Below the pieces are notes generated by a model. That model was not told the origin of the DNA. It was given only the letters and a program-made list of their open reading frames with translations, and did not search any database. From Clostridia bacterium (GTDB lineage Bacteria > Bacillota > Clostridia > Christensenellales > CAG-314): 5,649 nt of DNA. Made by a program: the position numbers and the translations under genes. Location: positions 1 through 5,649 of the forward strand of contig JAFTNE010000012.1 in NCBI GenBank assembly GCA_017452035.1. Reading direction: 5' to 3'. Position 1 is the stretch's first letter; each line of letters starts with the position of its first letter. Below are positions 1 through 5,549 of the stretch, in pieces.

Positions 1-13
1 ATCAACACAATAC

Positions 14-46
14 AAAAAAAGGAACACAGTTCGTGTTCCTTTTTTT
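14..46. terminator. Bidirectional Rho-independent terminator
   Basis: A perfect 7-bp stem, GGAACAC (21-27) with GTGTTCC (33-39), encloses a 5-nt loop. It is flanked by seven A on the left (14-20) and seven T on the right (40-46), so it has a U-tract on either strand. On the minus strand it ends the 9-codon unit starting near 126. On the plus strand it could end a gene lying left of the window. Confidence 0.9.
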
Positions 47-69
47 GTCAAATCGGGTATTTCAAAAGT

Positions 70-99
70 TTATTCACCTGGGGCTTTGATGGTGAGCAT
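70..99 (-). CDS. 9-codon ORF in its own transcription unit (possible leader peptide or small protein)
   Basis: Reading the minus strand, ATG at 99 opens MLTIKAPGE and stops at TAA (70-72). It is preceded by a near-ideal Shine-Dalgarno AAGGAG (111-106) with a 6-nt spacer. It lies about 27 nt downstream of the start point predicted from the promoter at 133-161, and the stop is 23 nt before the terminator stem region at 14-46. The spacing of all four elements is what an expressed gene would show. I do not recognise the peptide, and no function is assigned. It has no run of one amino acid as in classical amino-acid attenuators, no membrane segment and no signal peptide. Alternatives are: the leader peptide of an attenuated gene left of the window, the 5' stub of a decayed gene that kept its promoter and terminator, or a roughly 110-nt small RNA whose ORF is incidental. 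Translation is well supported by the ribosome site; biological meaning is open. Confidence 0.5.
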   Translation of the reverse strand: MLTIKAPGE

Positions 100-132
100 C
101 GTTTTCTCCTTTTGCTTTTTTACAACTCTATT

Positions 133-161
133 ATTTTACCATAACAAATGGCTTTTTTCAA
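133..161 (-). promoter_or_regulatory. SigA-type promoter of the 9-codon unit
   Basis: On the minus strand, -35 TTGAAA (161-156) and -10 TAAAAT (138-133) are separated by exactly 17 bp; each hexamer matches the consensus at five of six positions. The predicted start is near 126. Transcription runs leftward, away from the acyltransferase gene. Confidence 0.7.
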
Positions 162-197
162 TGGGGTTTTGAAATATTATTCATCAAAAATGAACGA

Positions 198-324
198 ATA
201 TTGCTAAAAATAGGTCTATTAAAGCTACAAACATGGGGCTGTATGTGCAAAATTGAGTTACAGTTGTTGTGTAACATAGCCTTGTATGCATAATAGTTGA
301 CAAATTTATATCATATTGCTAAAA
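198..324. repeat. 12-bp direct repeat ATATTGCTAAAA (198-209 and 313-324)
   Basis: The two exact copies are 115 bp apart in the same orientation. The right copy overlaps the -10 box (320-325) of the acyltransferase promoter; the left copy lies in the intergenic region with no good -35 upstream of it. It could be a regulator half-site pair or a small duplication. AT-richness makes chance plausible. Confidence 0.35.
257..275. promoter_or_regulatory. Inverted repeat GTTACA-N7-TGTAAC, candidate operator
   Basis: Perfect 6-bp arms (257-262 and 270-275) are separated by 7 bp, giving a 19-bp dyad centred about 31 bp upstream of the -35 box of the acyltransferase promoter. The size fits a dimeric helix-turn-helix regulator site, and the position would suit an activator. 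No regulator gene is visible in the window, so the role is inference. Confidence 0.35.
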
Positions 325-325
325 T
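297..325 (+). promoter_or_regulatory. SigA-type promoter of the acyltransferase gene
   Basis: A perfect -35 TTGACA (297-302) is followed after 17 bp by -10 TAAAAT (320-325, five of six consensus bases). The predicted start is near 332, so the possible start codons at 347, 359 and 416 would have leaders of about 15, 27 and 84 nt. Confidence 0.8.
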
Positions 326-358
326 ATACCTACAAATACAACAATTTTGCCCGCGCCT

Positions 359-1354
359 ATGAATTTGACGAATATTGGTCTGTTTGTTGGCAGTGTGGTA
401 ACACAAAGTAGAAAAATGGTTTTGATAGACAGCAAAAATACTACAACTACCATAGCACAGCCAAGCAAGCGCAATTCCCTAATGGAGTTGTATCGCTTTT
501 TGTTTGCGTTGTGGGTTGTTTGGTACCACGGGTATTTTCTTTTTCAAAGCCAATACTTCAATCACGGCTACATGGCAGTGGAGTTTTTCTTTATTCTTAG
601 TGGATTTTACCTCCTTCGCGCCATAGGCAGACATCAAACGGATACGTTTTTTGGTGGTCTTTGGAAAATGTTGTGGGGCAAAATAAAGAATCTTGGGTTT
701 ACTTTTGTAATAGGTGTTGTGTTTGTTTACTGGCACATGGCCATTTTGGGCGAACCAGTTTTGTTTGGTTACCTTTGGTACATACCCATTATGTTACTGG
801 CATCAACTGTGGTGTACACCCTAAAACGACTTATAAAAAGCAACGTCGCATTTATTATATCACTCGTTGTAATTATTGTTGTTAGCTACTTAATTTTGTA
901 CATCCCCGTGTTAGAAAGATTTGGAGTTTTTCGTGGTTTGGGGGCATTGTCTCTTGGCGTTTTGGCAAGCATGATTCCCAAAATTAGCCTCAAAGTAAAA
1001 AGGTTCAATTTCAACTGGTTGATTACCATTTTGCTTATGGTGATAATTGCTTTGCTGGCATTTTTACCCAAGGAAGATTTGGTAAGTGAGTACTTTTTGG
1101 TGCTACTTTTGATGCCAGCACTGGTGTATTTTACCAGTACACTCAAAGTAAACGTAAAGTTTTTCAACTTCTTGGGCTCGTTGAGTTTTGCTTTGTATTC
1201 CTACCAATGTGTTTTGCGCGTATTAAAGTGCTATTTCCAACTGGAAAGTTATTGGTTCTTTTTGATTTTGATAGGGTTGGTGGCAGTGGATACGACTGTA
1301 AAAGCACTAATCAAGCTAAGCAAAAATCGTAAAGCGTCATTGGCAAAAGCCTAA
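359..1354 (+). CDS. Acyltransferase-3 family membrane protein (probable O-acyltransferase)
   Basis: This is an integral membrane protein of the acyltransferase-3 family (OafA/NodX/WecH type). These proteins move acetyl or similar acyl groups onto sugars or lipids of the envelope, from the cytoplasmic side outward. Visible family signatures, numbered from ATG 359 (331 residues): R46 to H57 in a helix ending WVVWYH, the conserved Arg/His segment; GYMAVEFFFILSGF at 70-83, matching the family's G-x-D-x-F-F-x-L-S-G-F block with E instead of D; LWYIPIML at 139-146; RGLGALSLG at 192-200; and LGSLSFALYSYQ at 272-283, where the usual terminal His of this motif is Gln. About nine or ten hydrophobic helices span most of the length, and the C-terminus is short and Lys-rich. 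No start codon has a convincing Shine-Dalgarno: TTG 347, ATG 359 and ATG 416 are all in frame. I chose 359 as the first ATG after the promoter; 416 (residue 20) would still keep the whole domain. The acceptor cannot be read from the sequence, and the gene appears to be transcribed alone. Confidence 0.85.
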   Translation: MNLTNIGLFVGSVVTQSRKMVLIDSKNTTTTIAQPSKRNSLMELYRFLFALWVVWYHGYFLFQSQYFNHGYMAVEFFFILSGFYLLRAIGRHQTDTFFGGLWKMLWGKIKNLGFTFVIGVVFVYWHMAILGEPVLFGYLWYIPIMLLASTVVYTLKRLIKSNVAFIISLVVIIVVSYLILYIPVLERFGVFRGLGALSLGVLASMIPKISLKVKRFNFNWLITILLMVIIALLAFLPKEDLVSEYFLVLLLMPALVYFTSTLKVNVKFFNFLGSLSFALYSYQCVLRVLKCYFQLESYWFFLILIGLVAVDTTVKALIKLSKNRKASLAKA

Positions 1355-1400
1355 CGTTTTGGTAAAAGCTTGGCATTTCAAATTGTATATTTTGTTATCC

Positions 1401-1439
1401 AAAAGACATCACAAGGTATTTCTTGAGATGTCTTTTTTT
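1401..1439 (+). terminator. Rho-independent terminator after the acyltransferase gene
   Basis: AAAAGACATC (1401-1410) and CAAG (1412-1415) pair with CTTG (1422-1425) and GATGTCTTTT (1427-1436) around a 6-nt loop, with one A-A mismatch. The hairpin runs into seven T (1433-1439). It begins about 46 bp after the acyltransferase stop and separates that gene from the phosphatase gene. Confidence 0.88.
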
Positions 1440-1480
1440 ATTTGGCTGTCACTTTGTATTTGCCAAATTGTTAGTTTTGT

Positions 1481-1506
1481 TTGCATATGTTGCAACTTTG
1501 TACAAA
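1481..1506. promoter_or_regulatory. Cluster of small palindromes just upstream of the phosphatase promoter
   Basis: TTGCA-N5-TGCAA (1481-1495), GTTGCAAC (1489-1496) and the perfect palindrome TTTGTACAAA (1497-1506) lie immediately 5' of the -35 box at 1513. The position suits an activator or repressor site. I looked for the spaced TTAACA-like repeats of a Bacillus PhoP site and did not find a convincing set. Operator function is a guess. Confidence 0.3.
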
Positions 1507-1512
1507 TATAAT

Positions 1513-1541
1513 TTGAAATTTGTTGAGAAGTGTGTTATAAT
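1513..1541 (+). promoter_or_regulatory. Strong extended -10 promoter of the phosphatase gene
   Basis: -35 TTGAAA (1513-1518) is followed after 17 bp by a perfect -10 TATAAT (1536-1541), preceded by TGT so that an extended -10 (TG at 1533-1534) is present. The predicted start is near 1548, giving a leader of only about 23 nt. This is the best promoter in the window and needs no activator by sequence alone. Confidence 0.85.
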
Positions 1542-1570
1542 GAGGCCATCAACTCACTCGAGGTGTACTT

Positions 1571-2632
1571 ATGAAAAAATCCATCAAAGTCTTGTGTTGT
1601 CTTTTGGCAATTTGCATGGTTGCAAGTTTTGTTTTTTGCCTTACTGCTTGCAACAAATCCCCTGTTAAAAACTTGATATACATCATTGGTGATGGAATGG
1701 GCTTTAACCATGTGGAAAATGCCAAACTGTACATGGAAAAGGACAAACTGGCAATTGAAAACTACTACGCTGGCGAGGTTATCACACATGCTGCCGATAA
1801 CGAAGTTACCGACAGTGCTGCAGCAGCAACGGCACTCGCAACTGGCGTAAAAACAAATATCGACTTTGTTGGCATCAACCCCAATGGCAAAAAGCTTACA
1901 AACATCATGGAACTGTCAAAATCTCGTGGAAAGCGCACAGCTATCGTAACCACCGATACACTTGATGGTGCTACCCCTGCAGGTTTTTCTGCCCATGCCG
2001 AAAGTCGTGACGATACCACCGATATCATCAAGTCGCAAGCAACAGGCAAGGTGGATTTGCTCATTGGCAAGTGGTCGTCAGCTTATGCCTACTCCAACAA
2101 AAAATACTTCGATAACAATGGCTTTGCCTACACCGAAAGTGTAGATGAGCTAAAAAACCTGCAAAGTGGCAAAATTGTAGGCAACATCCAAAACGTTGAC
2201 TCGGCATACAACCCCTATACCGAAGATGCAGTTCCCCTAAAAACTCTTGTAGAGTACGCGCTTGACTACCTCACAAAGGACAACAAAAAGGGCTTTACGT
2301 TGATGGTTGAAGGCGCTTACATCGACAAACACAGCCACGAGCAAGATATCATGCAAATGATTTACGCCTTTATGGACCTCAACGACACAATTGACTACAT
2401 CCTGGATTGGGCAAGCAAACGTGACGATACGGCAATTATCTTTACTGCCGACCACGAAACCTGTGGTTTGCAAAAGGCAGAAAACAAGGACGCACTTTCT
2501 GACAGCCTTTACACAGCCGATTACCACACAAGCGCAAACGTGCCACTGTACTTGTACAACATCACAACGGACGTTGCTTTGATGGACAACACTGATGTTT
2601 ACAAGCTTGCAAAACAAGTTGTGAGAAACTAA
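1571..2632 (+). CDS. Alkaline phosphatase family lipoprotein (PhoA-type phosphomonoesterase)
   Basis: This is a secreted, lipid-anchored phosphatase that releases phosphate from organic monoesters outside the membrane. Residues 1-27 form a lipoprotein signal: KK, a hydrophobic core, then lipobox LTAC with C27 as the lipidated residue. The metal and catalytic residues of the alkaline phosphatase superfamily are all recognisable: D41 in IIGDGMG; the nucleophile S82 in TDSAAAATA; T135 in GATPAGF; R146 in ESRDD; E247, D252 and H256 in VEGAYIDKHSH; D294-H295 in TADHETCGL; and H319 in YHTSANVP. By motif alignment from memory they correspond to E. coli PhoA D51, S102, T155, R166, E322, D327, H331, D369, H370 and H412. 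K253 matches E. coli K328. The residue at E. coli D153 is G133 here. At 353 residues it is shorter than the usual 430-470, so peripheral loops are probably missing, not the core. Shine-Dalgarno GAGGTG (1560-1565) stands 5 nt before ATG, which fixes the start. It has its own promoter and terminator. Phosphate control is plausible from the family but not shown. Confidence 0.95.
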   Translation: MKKSIKVLCCLLAICMVASFVFCLTACNKSPVKNLIYIIGDGMGFNHVENAKLYMEKDKLAIENYYAGEVITHAADNEVTDSAAAATALATGVKTNIDFVGINPNGKKLTNIMELSKSRGKRTAIVTTDTLDGATPAGFSAHAESRDDTTDIIKSQATGKVDLLIGKWSSAYAYSNKKYFDNNGFAYTESVDELKNLQSGKIVGNIQNVDSAYNPYTEDAVPLKTLVEYALDYLTKDNKKGFTLMVEGAYIDKHSHEQDIMQMIYAFMDLNDTIDYILDWASKRDDTAIIFTADHETCGLQKAENKDALSDSLYTADYHTSANVPLYLYNITTDVALMDNTDVYKLAKQVVRN

Positions 2633-2648
2633 TATATACATAATACGC

Positions 2649-2682
2649 AAAAAAGACTAACTATCGCCGTTAGTCTTTTTTT
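2649..2682. terminator. Bidirectional terminator between convergent genes
   Basis: AAAAAAGACTAAC (2649-2661) pairs perfectly with GTTAGTCTTTTTT (2669-2681) around a 7-nt loop. T-rich tails on both strands mean that it can stop the phosphatase transcript from the left. It is also the only strong terminator for the large minus-strand gene, whose stop lies about 180 bp to the right. Confidence 0.92.
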
Positions 2683-2861
2683 ATTGCAAAATGTTGTCAA
2701 TACAGATTTTTATGCAGGTTAGCTCTCTTTTTGATGCATTTAAATGATTGCTGTTTGCACCAAAGTTTGTACTTGTTATTTGCAAAAAATTGATACGTAG
2801 TGGACTTTTTTGCACATTTTGGCTTTTGATGTAAAACATTGCATCAGCAATACCAATTTGT
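2683..2861. other. Intergenic stretch, probable 3' untranslated region of the large minus-strand gene
   Basis: I find no supported gene here. It contains a perfect palindrome CATTTAAATG (2737-2746), a 9-bp inverted repeat TGCAAAAAA/TTTTTTGCA (2781-2789 and 2806-2814) with a 16-bp loop, and a weak TGATG/CATCA hairpin (2827-2846). None has the GC-rich stem of a terminator, so minus-strand transcription probably continues to 2649-2682. Confidence 0.5.
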
Positions 2862-5462
2862 TTAGTAACTTACCACCAGTGTGTTTTTGTCTATCTTCAA
2901 ACTGTATGGGTCAAAGGGTTGGTGGCAGGTTGTGCCGTTCAAAGTCATAGCTTGTACTGTGCCCTTTGTAAAGGTGGTGTAAATGCGCTTGCCACCAAAG
3001 TTCAATGCAAATTCTTCTAACCTATCCTCCAACGTTGTTGGGCAAACTCGCAAACTTGCACCCACAATGTGCAGCCCGTACAGGTTTTCCAACTGGGAAA
3101 CATAGTACCAGTTTTTGGGAATTTCGCAGTCGTTGCAAATGTCTTTTAGGTACTCCTTTGTTGGGTTTTCCAATGGAAACACACCTATTGCTTGCGAGTA
3201 CCTTTTGAGCGTTGTGTTTTGCGATAGCTGTTTTGTGATGTTGGCAAGTTGAACCAAGCATTTTACTTTGTCAAAGCCATCAATTTGTGATGCCCGTTTG
3301 AGGCACAGCGCTTGTATCGCAAGGTCGTATCCTGCGCACTTTGCCGAAAGTAGGTGGGTGTTGACATAGCTTTTGATTTCTGCAGTGGGAAAGCTTGTGT
3401 CTTGAGTAAGGCTTGCATAGTACACGCACGCCAAGTCAAACAGCCACTCGCTTTGGTACTTTTGCAAACGCCCACAGTTGTCGTAAAAAACTTGTGGTTG
3501 CTTGTTTTGCCACAACTTTTGCAAAAATTCCTTTACAAATTGTGGGTTGGTGTACACAATTGATGCCAGCGACAGTGGATGCGCACGCTTTACAAAGTTA
3601 TTCAAGCAAAACACCTCTTTGCCATTGATGTAGTTGAGGTAGGTTGATACCAAACTTTCCTGCACGAGGGGTGTCATTGGTGGTGTAACGTCCTTTGAAT
3701 TGATGGTTACCGAGCATTGAAAGTCCTTTGCAAAGCAAATGGCAAGGCAGTTGCCACTGGTAATATTTCCACTAAGTTTATAGCGGGGCTTGTCTGGTGA
3801 AAACTCCATTGCATCCGTTGTAAAGCTTTCCACCTGCCCACAACAGCGCACTTGATAATTTCTTATATCGTCTTGGATGTAAAAGATGTTGTTTTGGTAT
3901 CTAACGGTGGACGTGCGTTCAAATGGTAGGTAAAACAACGTCTTTTGTGGCACAAAGTGGCAGGTTGCAATGCGTTTTCCATTGCCGTGGCTTACAATGC
4001 AGTTGCTTTTTGCCTTTTGGTAGGTGATGTTGCCATCCAGTGTAAACTTACCACAGTTTAGTTGGCAAAAGCTACCGTTATGCACCGAATACACCTTTTC
4101 GCCTCCTACGCCAAACACAAAGCCTTGTAATAGTGTTGCCGAGTGTCCCGAGTTATCCAAAAAGGTGGCAACGTCATCATCCCCCAGTTGGTAGGTAAAG
4201 TTTAGCCTTTTTGCAGGCTTTTGTTTGGGTTCGCGAAAGCAGTTTGATGAGGGGGTAAGACGTAGTGGCGTGGTGTAGCTGACAGTTTGAACTTGTCCAC
4301 AAAATTGATTGGGACGTGTTGCGCCAAAGTGGTTTAGTTGCGCCAGTCTTGTGGTTACTTGGGCATAGGTTTTGCCAACGATAGTTACAATGTCAAAGGT
4401 AACTTGTTCGTTGGGTAGTAGTGTCAACTCGATTGTTAACGTATCGTTTAGTACCTTGCACTTTGCAATTTGGTTTTTGGACACAATGGCAACGGCAACG
4501 TAGTGGTCCTTGGTGGCAAAGCACAACGCGCCGTCCATTTCGGCAACACGTTCGCCATCGCACTCCACAGGCACATCCAAAACAAACTTGCACTTGTTTT
4601 TACCTTGGTGCAAAAGGGTTGTTTTGCGAACCTCGCACCCATCTTGCAAAAAGTAAGTTCGGCAAATTTTGCCGTGAGATATGTCGCTTGAAAAGTACGC
4701 GCAGTTGGCGCAAAACTGGTGTTGGCAAAAGGTATCAAATACGTTTCGCCCACACTTGTACAGCAAAATTTTGCAGGACGTATCCACTTTTTGCCCATCG
4801 TAGCACAAAATGGAATTGCCCATTGTGTTGCACATTGCCACAAGATTTTCCCATTGGTAGGGGGCTTGTGCGTACATTGTAGTTGCCGTTAGTTGTGGTG
4901 TGGTGTTGTCGTACAAAAACTTTGCAAGTGCCTTTTCTGCAAGGTGGTTTTCACAAAACACCTCGTACCCCAAGGCGCAAAAGTAGTTTATGCGATACAA
5001 CTCCACAACAAATGGTAGGTATTCCACCTCGCGCTCGGTAAGATTTGTGAGGTATTGGCAGTCGTGCAAGATGTCTTTGAGTTCTTCGTCATCCACGCAA
5101 AAGCCGGTGCATTTGGCAATTAGTGATGCAATTTGTTCCAAGCGTGTTGTTCCGTTTGAAGGAAAGGTCAAAGGGCGTTGAAATATGCTTTGCAGTCGCA
5201 AAAACCTCTGCCAAAACTCGTCAAAGTGGCGCAAAACTTGCTTTTGGCACTCCGTTGTTGGGTGTTTTAGCGCAAGGTCGTTTAGGCAAAACTCCGTCAT
5301 AGTAACGCCAATATCTTTTCGTTCGTGATAGTACCTTTCCCCCAAAGCTTTCAGTTGGTTGTACAGCATTTCTTTGGTGGTCGTTGTTGCCCACAAATGC
5401 GCAAATGGGTTTTTGTTTGTGTTCCAGCGTATGTTTTGTGCAATAAACGTAGTAAATTTCAT
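2862..5462 (-). CDS. Cysteine-rich GH94/NdvB-like protein, apparently without catalytic motif
   Basis: The 866-residue protein has no signal peptide or membrane helix and is probably cytoplasmic. Its layout resembles cyclic beta-1,2-glucan synthase (NdvB) minus the glycosyltransferase and glucoamylase-like parts. Residues about 30-185 are helical and contain the block LTEREVEYLPFVVELYRI (141-158), like NdvB's LT-x-x-E-x-x-x-LP segment. Residues about 215-380 look like a first GH94-type beta-sandwich, with EVRKTTLLHQG (277-287) and LLPNEQVTFDIVTIVG (348-363, like LAPGE-x-x-x-x-x-x-x-LG). Residues about 385-590 look like a second sandwich. Residues about 600-795 resemble the start of the alpha/alpha barrel (LVSTYLNY, then EWLFDLACVYYASLTQDTSF). 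Residues 790-866 resemble the GH94 C-terminal domain (LENLYGLHIVGASLRVCPTT, then KRIYTTFTKG). The DWNDG motif carrying the catalytic acid is absent and the barrel is about half the usual length, so phosphorylase activity is unlikely. It has about 41 cysteines (4.7%), including C246-x4-C251-x2-C254 and a CNDC at 776-779. Shine-Dalgarno GAGGTGA (5472-5466) fixes ATG at 5462. Family assignment is from remembered motifs and moderate in certainty; that the gene is real is nearly certain. Confidence 0.6.
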   Translation of the reverse strand: MKFTTFIAQNIRWNTNKNPFAHLWATTTTKEMLYNQLKALGERYYHERKDIGVTMTEFCLNDLALKHPTTECQKQVLRHFDEFWQRFLRLQSIFQRPLTFPSNGTTRLEQIASLIAKCTGFCVDDEELKDILHDCQYLTNLTEREVEYLPFVVELYRINYFCALGYEVFCENHLAEKALAKFLYDNTTPQLTATTMYAQAPYQWENLVAMCNTMGNSILCYDGQKVDTSCKILLYKCGRNVFDTFCQHQFCANCAYFSSDISHGKICRTYFLQDGCEVRKTTLLHQGKNKCKFVLDVPVECDGERVAEMDGALCFATKDHYVAVAIVSKNQIAKCKVLNDTLTIELTLLPNEQVTFDIVTIVGKTYAQVTTRLAQLNHFGATRPNQFCGQVQTVSYTTPLRLTPSSNCFREPKQKPAKRLNFTYQLGDDDVATFLDNSGHSATLLQGFVFGVGGEKVYSVHNGSFCQLNCGKFTLDGNITYQKAKSNCIVSHGNGKRIATCHFVPQKTLFYLPFERTSTVRYQNNIFYIQDDIRNYQVRCCGQVESFTTDAMEFSPDKPRYKLSGNITSGNCLAICFAKDFQCSVTINSKDVTPPMTPLVQESLVSTYLNYINGKEVFCLNNFVKRAHPLSLASIVYTNPQFVKEFLQKLWQNKQPQVFYDNCGRLQKYQSEWLFDLACVYYASLTQDTSFPTAEIKSYVNTHLLSAKCAGYDLAIQALCLKRASQIDGFDKVKCLVQLANITKQLSQNTTLKRYSQAIGVFPLENPTKEYLKDICNDCEIPKNWYYVSQLENLYGLHIVGASLRVCPTTLEDRLEEFALNFGGKRIYTTFTKGTVQAMTLNGTTCHQPFDPYSLKIDKNTLVVSY

Positions 5463-5482
5463 AGTTCACCTCGCATTGAGTA

Positions 5483-5500
5483 TTGCCAATTTTTAGGCAA
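5483..5500. promoter_or_regulatory. Inverted repeat TTGCC-N8-GGCAA in the leader of the large gene
   Basis: Perfect 5-bp arms (5483-5487 and 5496-5500) lie 21-38 nt upstream of the ATG at 5462, inside the transcribed leader. As RNA it would be a small hairpin with an 8-nt A/U loop just upstream of the Shine-Dalgarno; as DNA it could be an operator. A second, looser repeat, CAATTT/AAATTG (5487-5492 and 5511-5516), overlaps it. Confidence 0.3.
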
Positions 5501-5532
5501 AATAACCACCAAATTGTAACATCATTGTGCGC

Positions 5533-5549
5533 GTATATAAATAATATAC
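5533..5549. promoter_or_regulatory. Inverted repeat GTATAT-N5-ATATAC at the minus-strand start site
   Basis: The 17-bp dyad (5533-5538 and 5544-5549) overlaps the edge of the -10 box (5548-5553) and the predicted start point (about 5541) of the large gene's promoter. A protein bound here would block that promoter while leaving the divergent one free. It is very AT-rich, so chance is possible. Confidence 0.35.

Noticed and set aside
205..210. Second promoter using TAAAAA as -10 upstream of the acyltransferase gene
   Set aside because: No acceptable -35 hexamer lies 16-18 bp upstream; only the copy at 320-325 has one.
1441..1512. PhoP-type binding array upstream of the phosphatase gene
   Set aside because: I searched for repeated TTAACA-like hexamers at about 11-bp spacing and found only loosely similar T-rich sequence.
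1423..1668. Plus-strand ORF of 81 codons crossing the terminator and phosphatase promoter
   Set aside because: It starts inside the acyltransferase terminator hairpin and overlaps the phosphatase start out of frame, with no ribosome binding site.
2237..2650. Minus-strand ORF of 137 codons opposite the phosphatase gene
   Set aside because: Antisense to catalytic motifs of the phosphatase and beginning within its terminator; a shadow frame.
2712..2747. Short plus-strand ORF (11 codons) after the phosphatase terminator
   Set aside because: No Shine-Dalgarno and no promoter; unlike the 9-codon unit at 70-99 it has nothing but an ATG and a stop.
2781..2814. Inverted repeat TGCAAAAAA/TTTTTTGCA as a terminator for the large minus-strand gene
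   Set aside because: The stem is almost all A-T with a 16-nt loop, and no U-tract follows on the minus strand; the hairpin at 2649-2682 is a far better terminator.
4448..4843. Minus-strand ORF of 131 codons overlapping the large gene in another frame
   Set aside because: Same strand as the large gene but out of frame, no ribosome binding site, and an unstructured W/C/T-rich composition; a by-product of the real frame.
4421..4882. Plus-strand ORF of 153 codons inside the large minus-strand gene
   Set aside because: It lies wholly antisense to a well-supported 866-codon frame, has no ribosome binding site and gives a low-complexity R/C/T-rich product with no recognisable domain.
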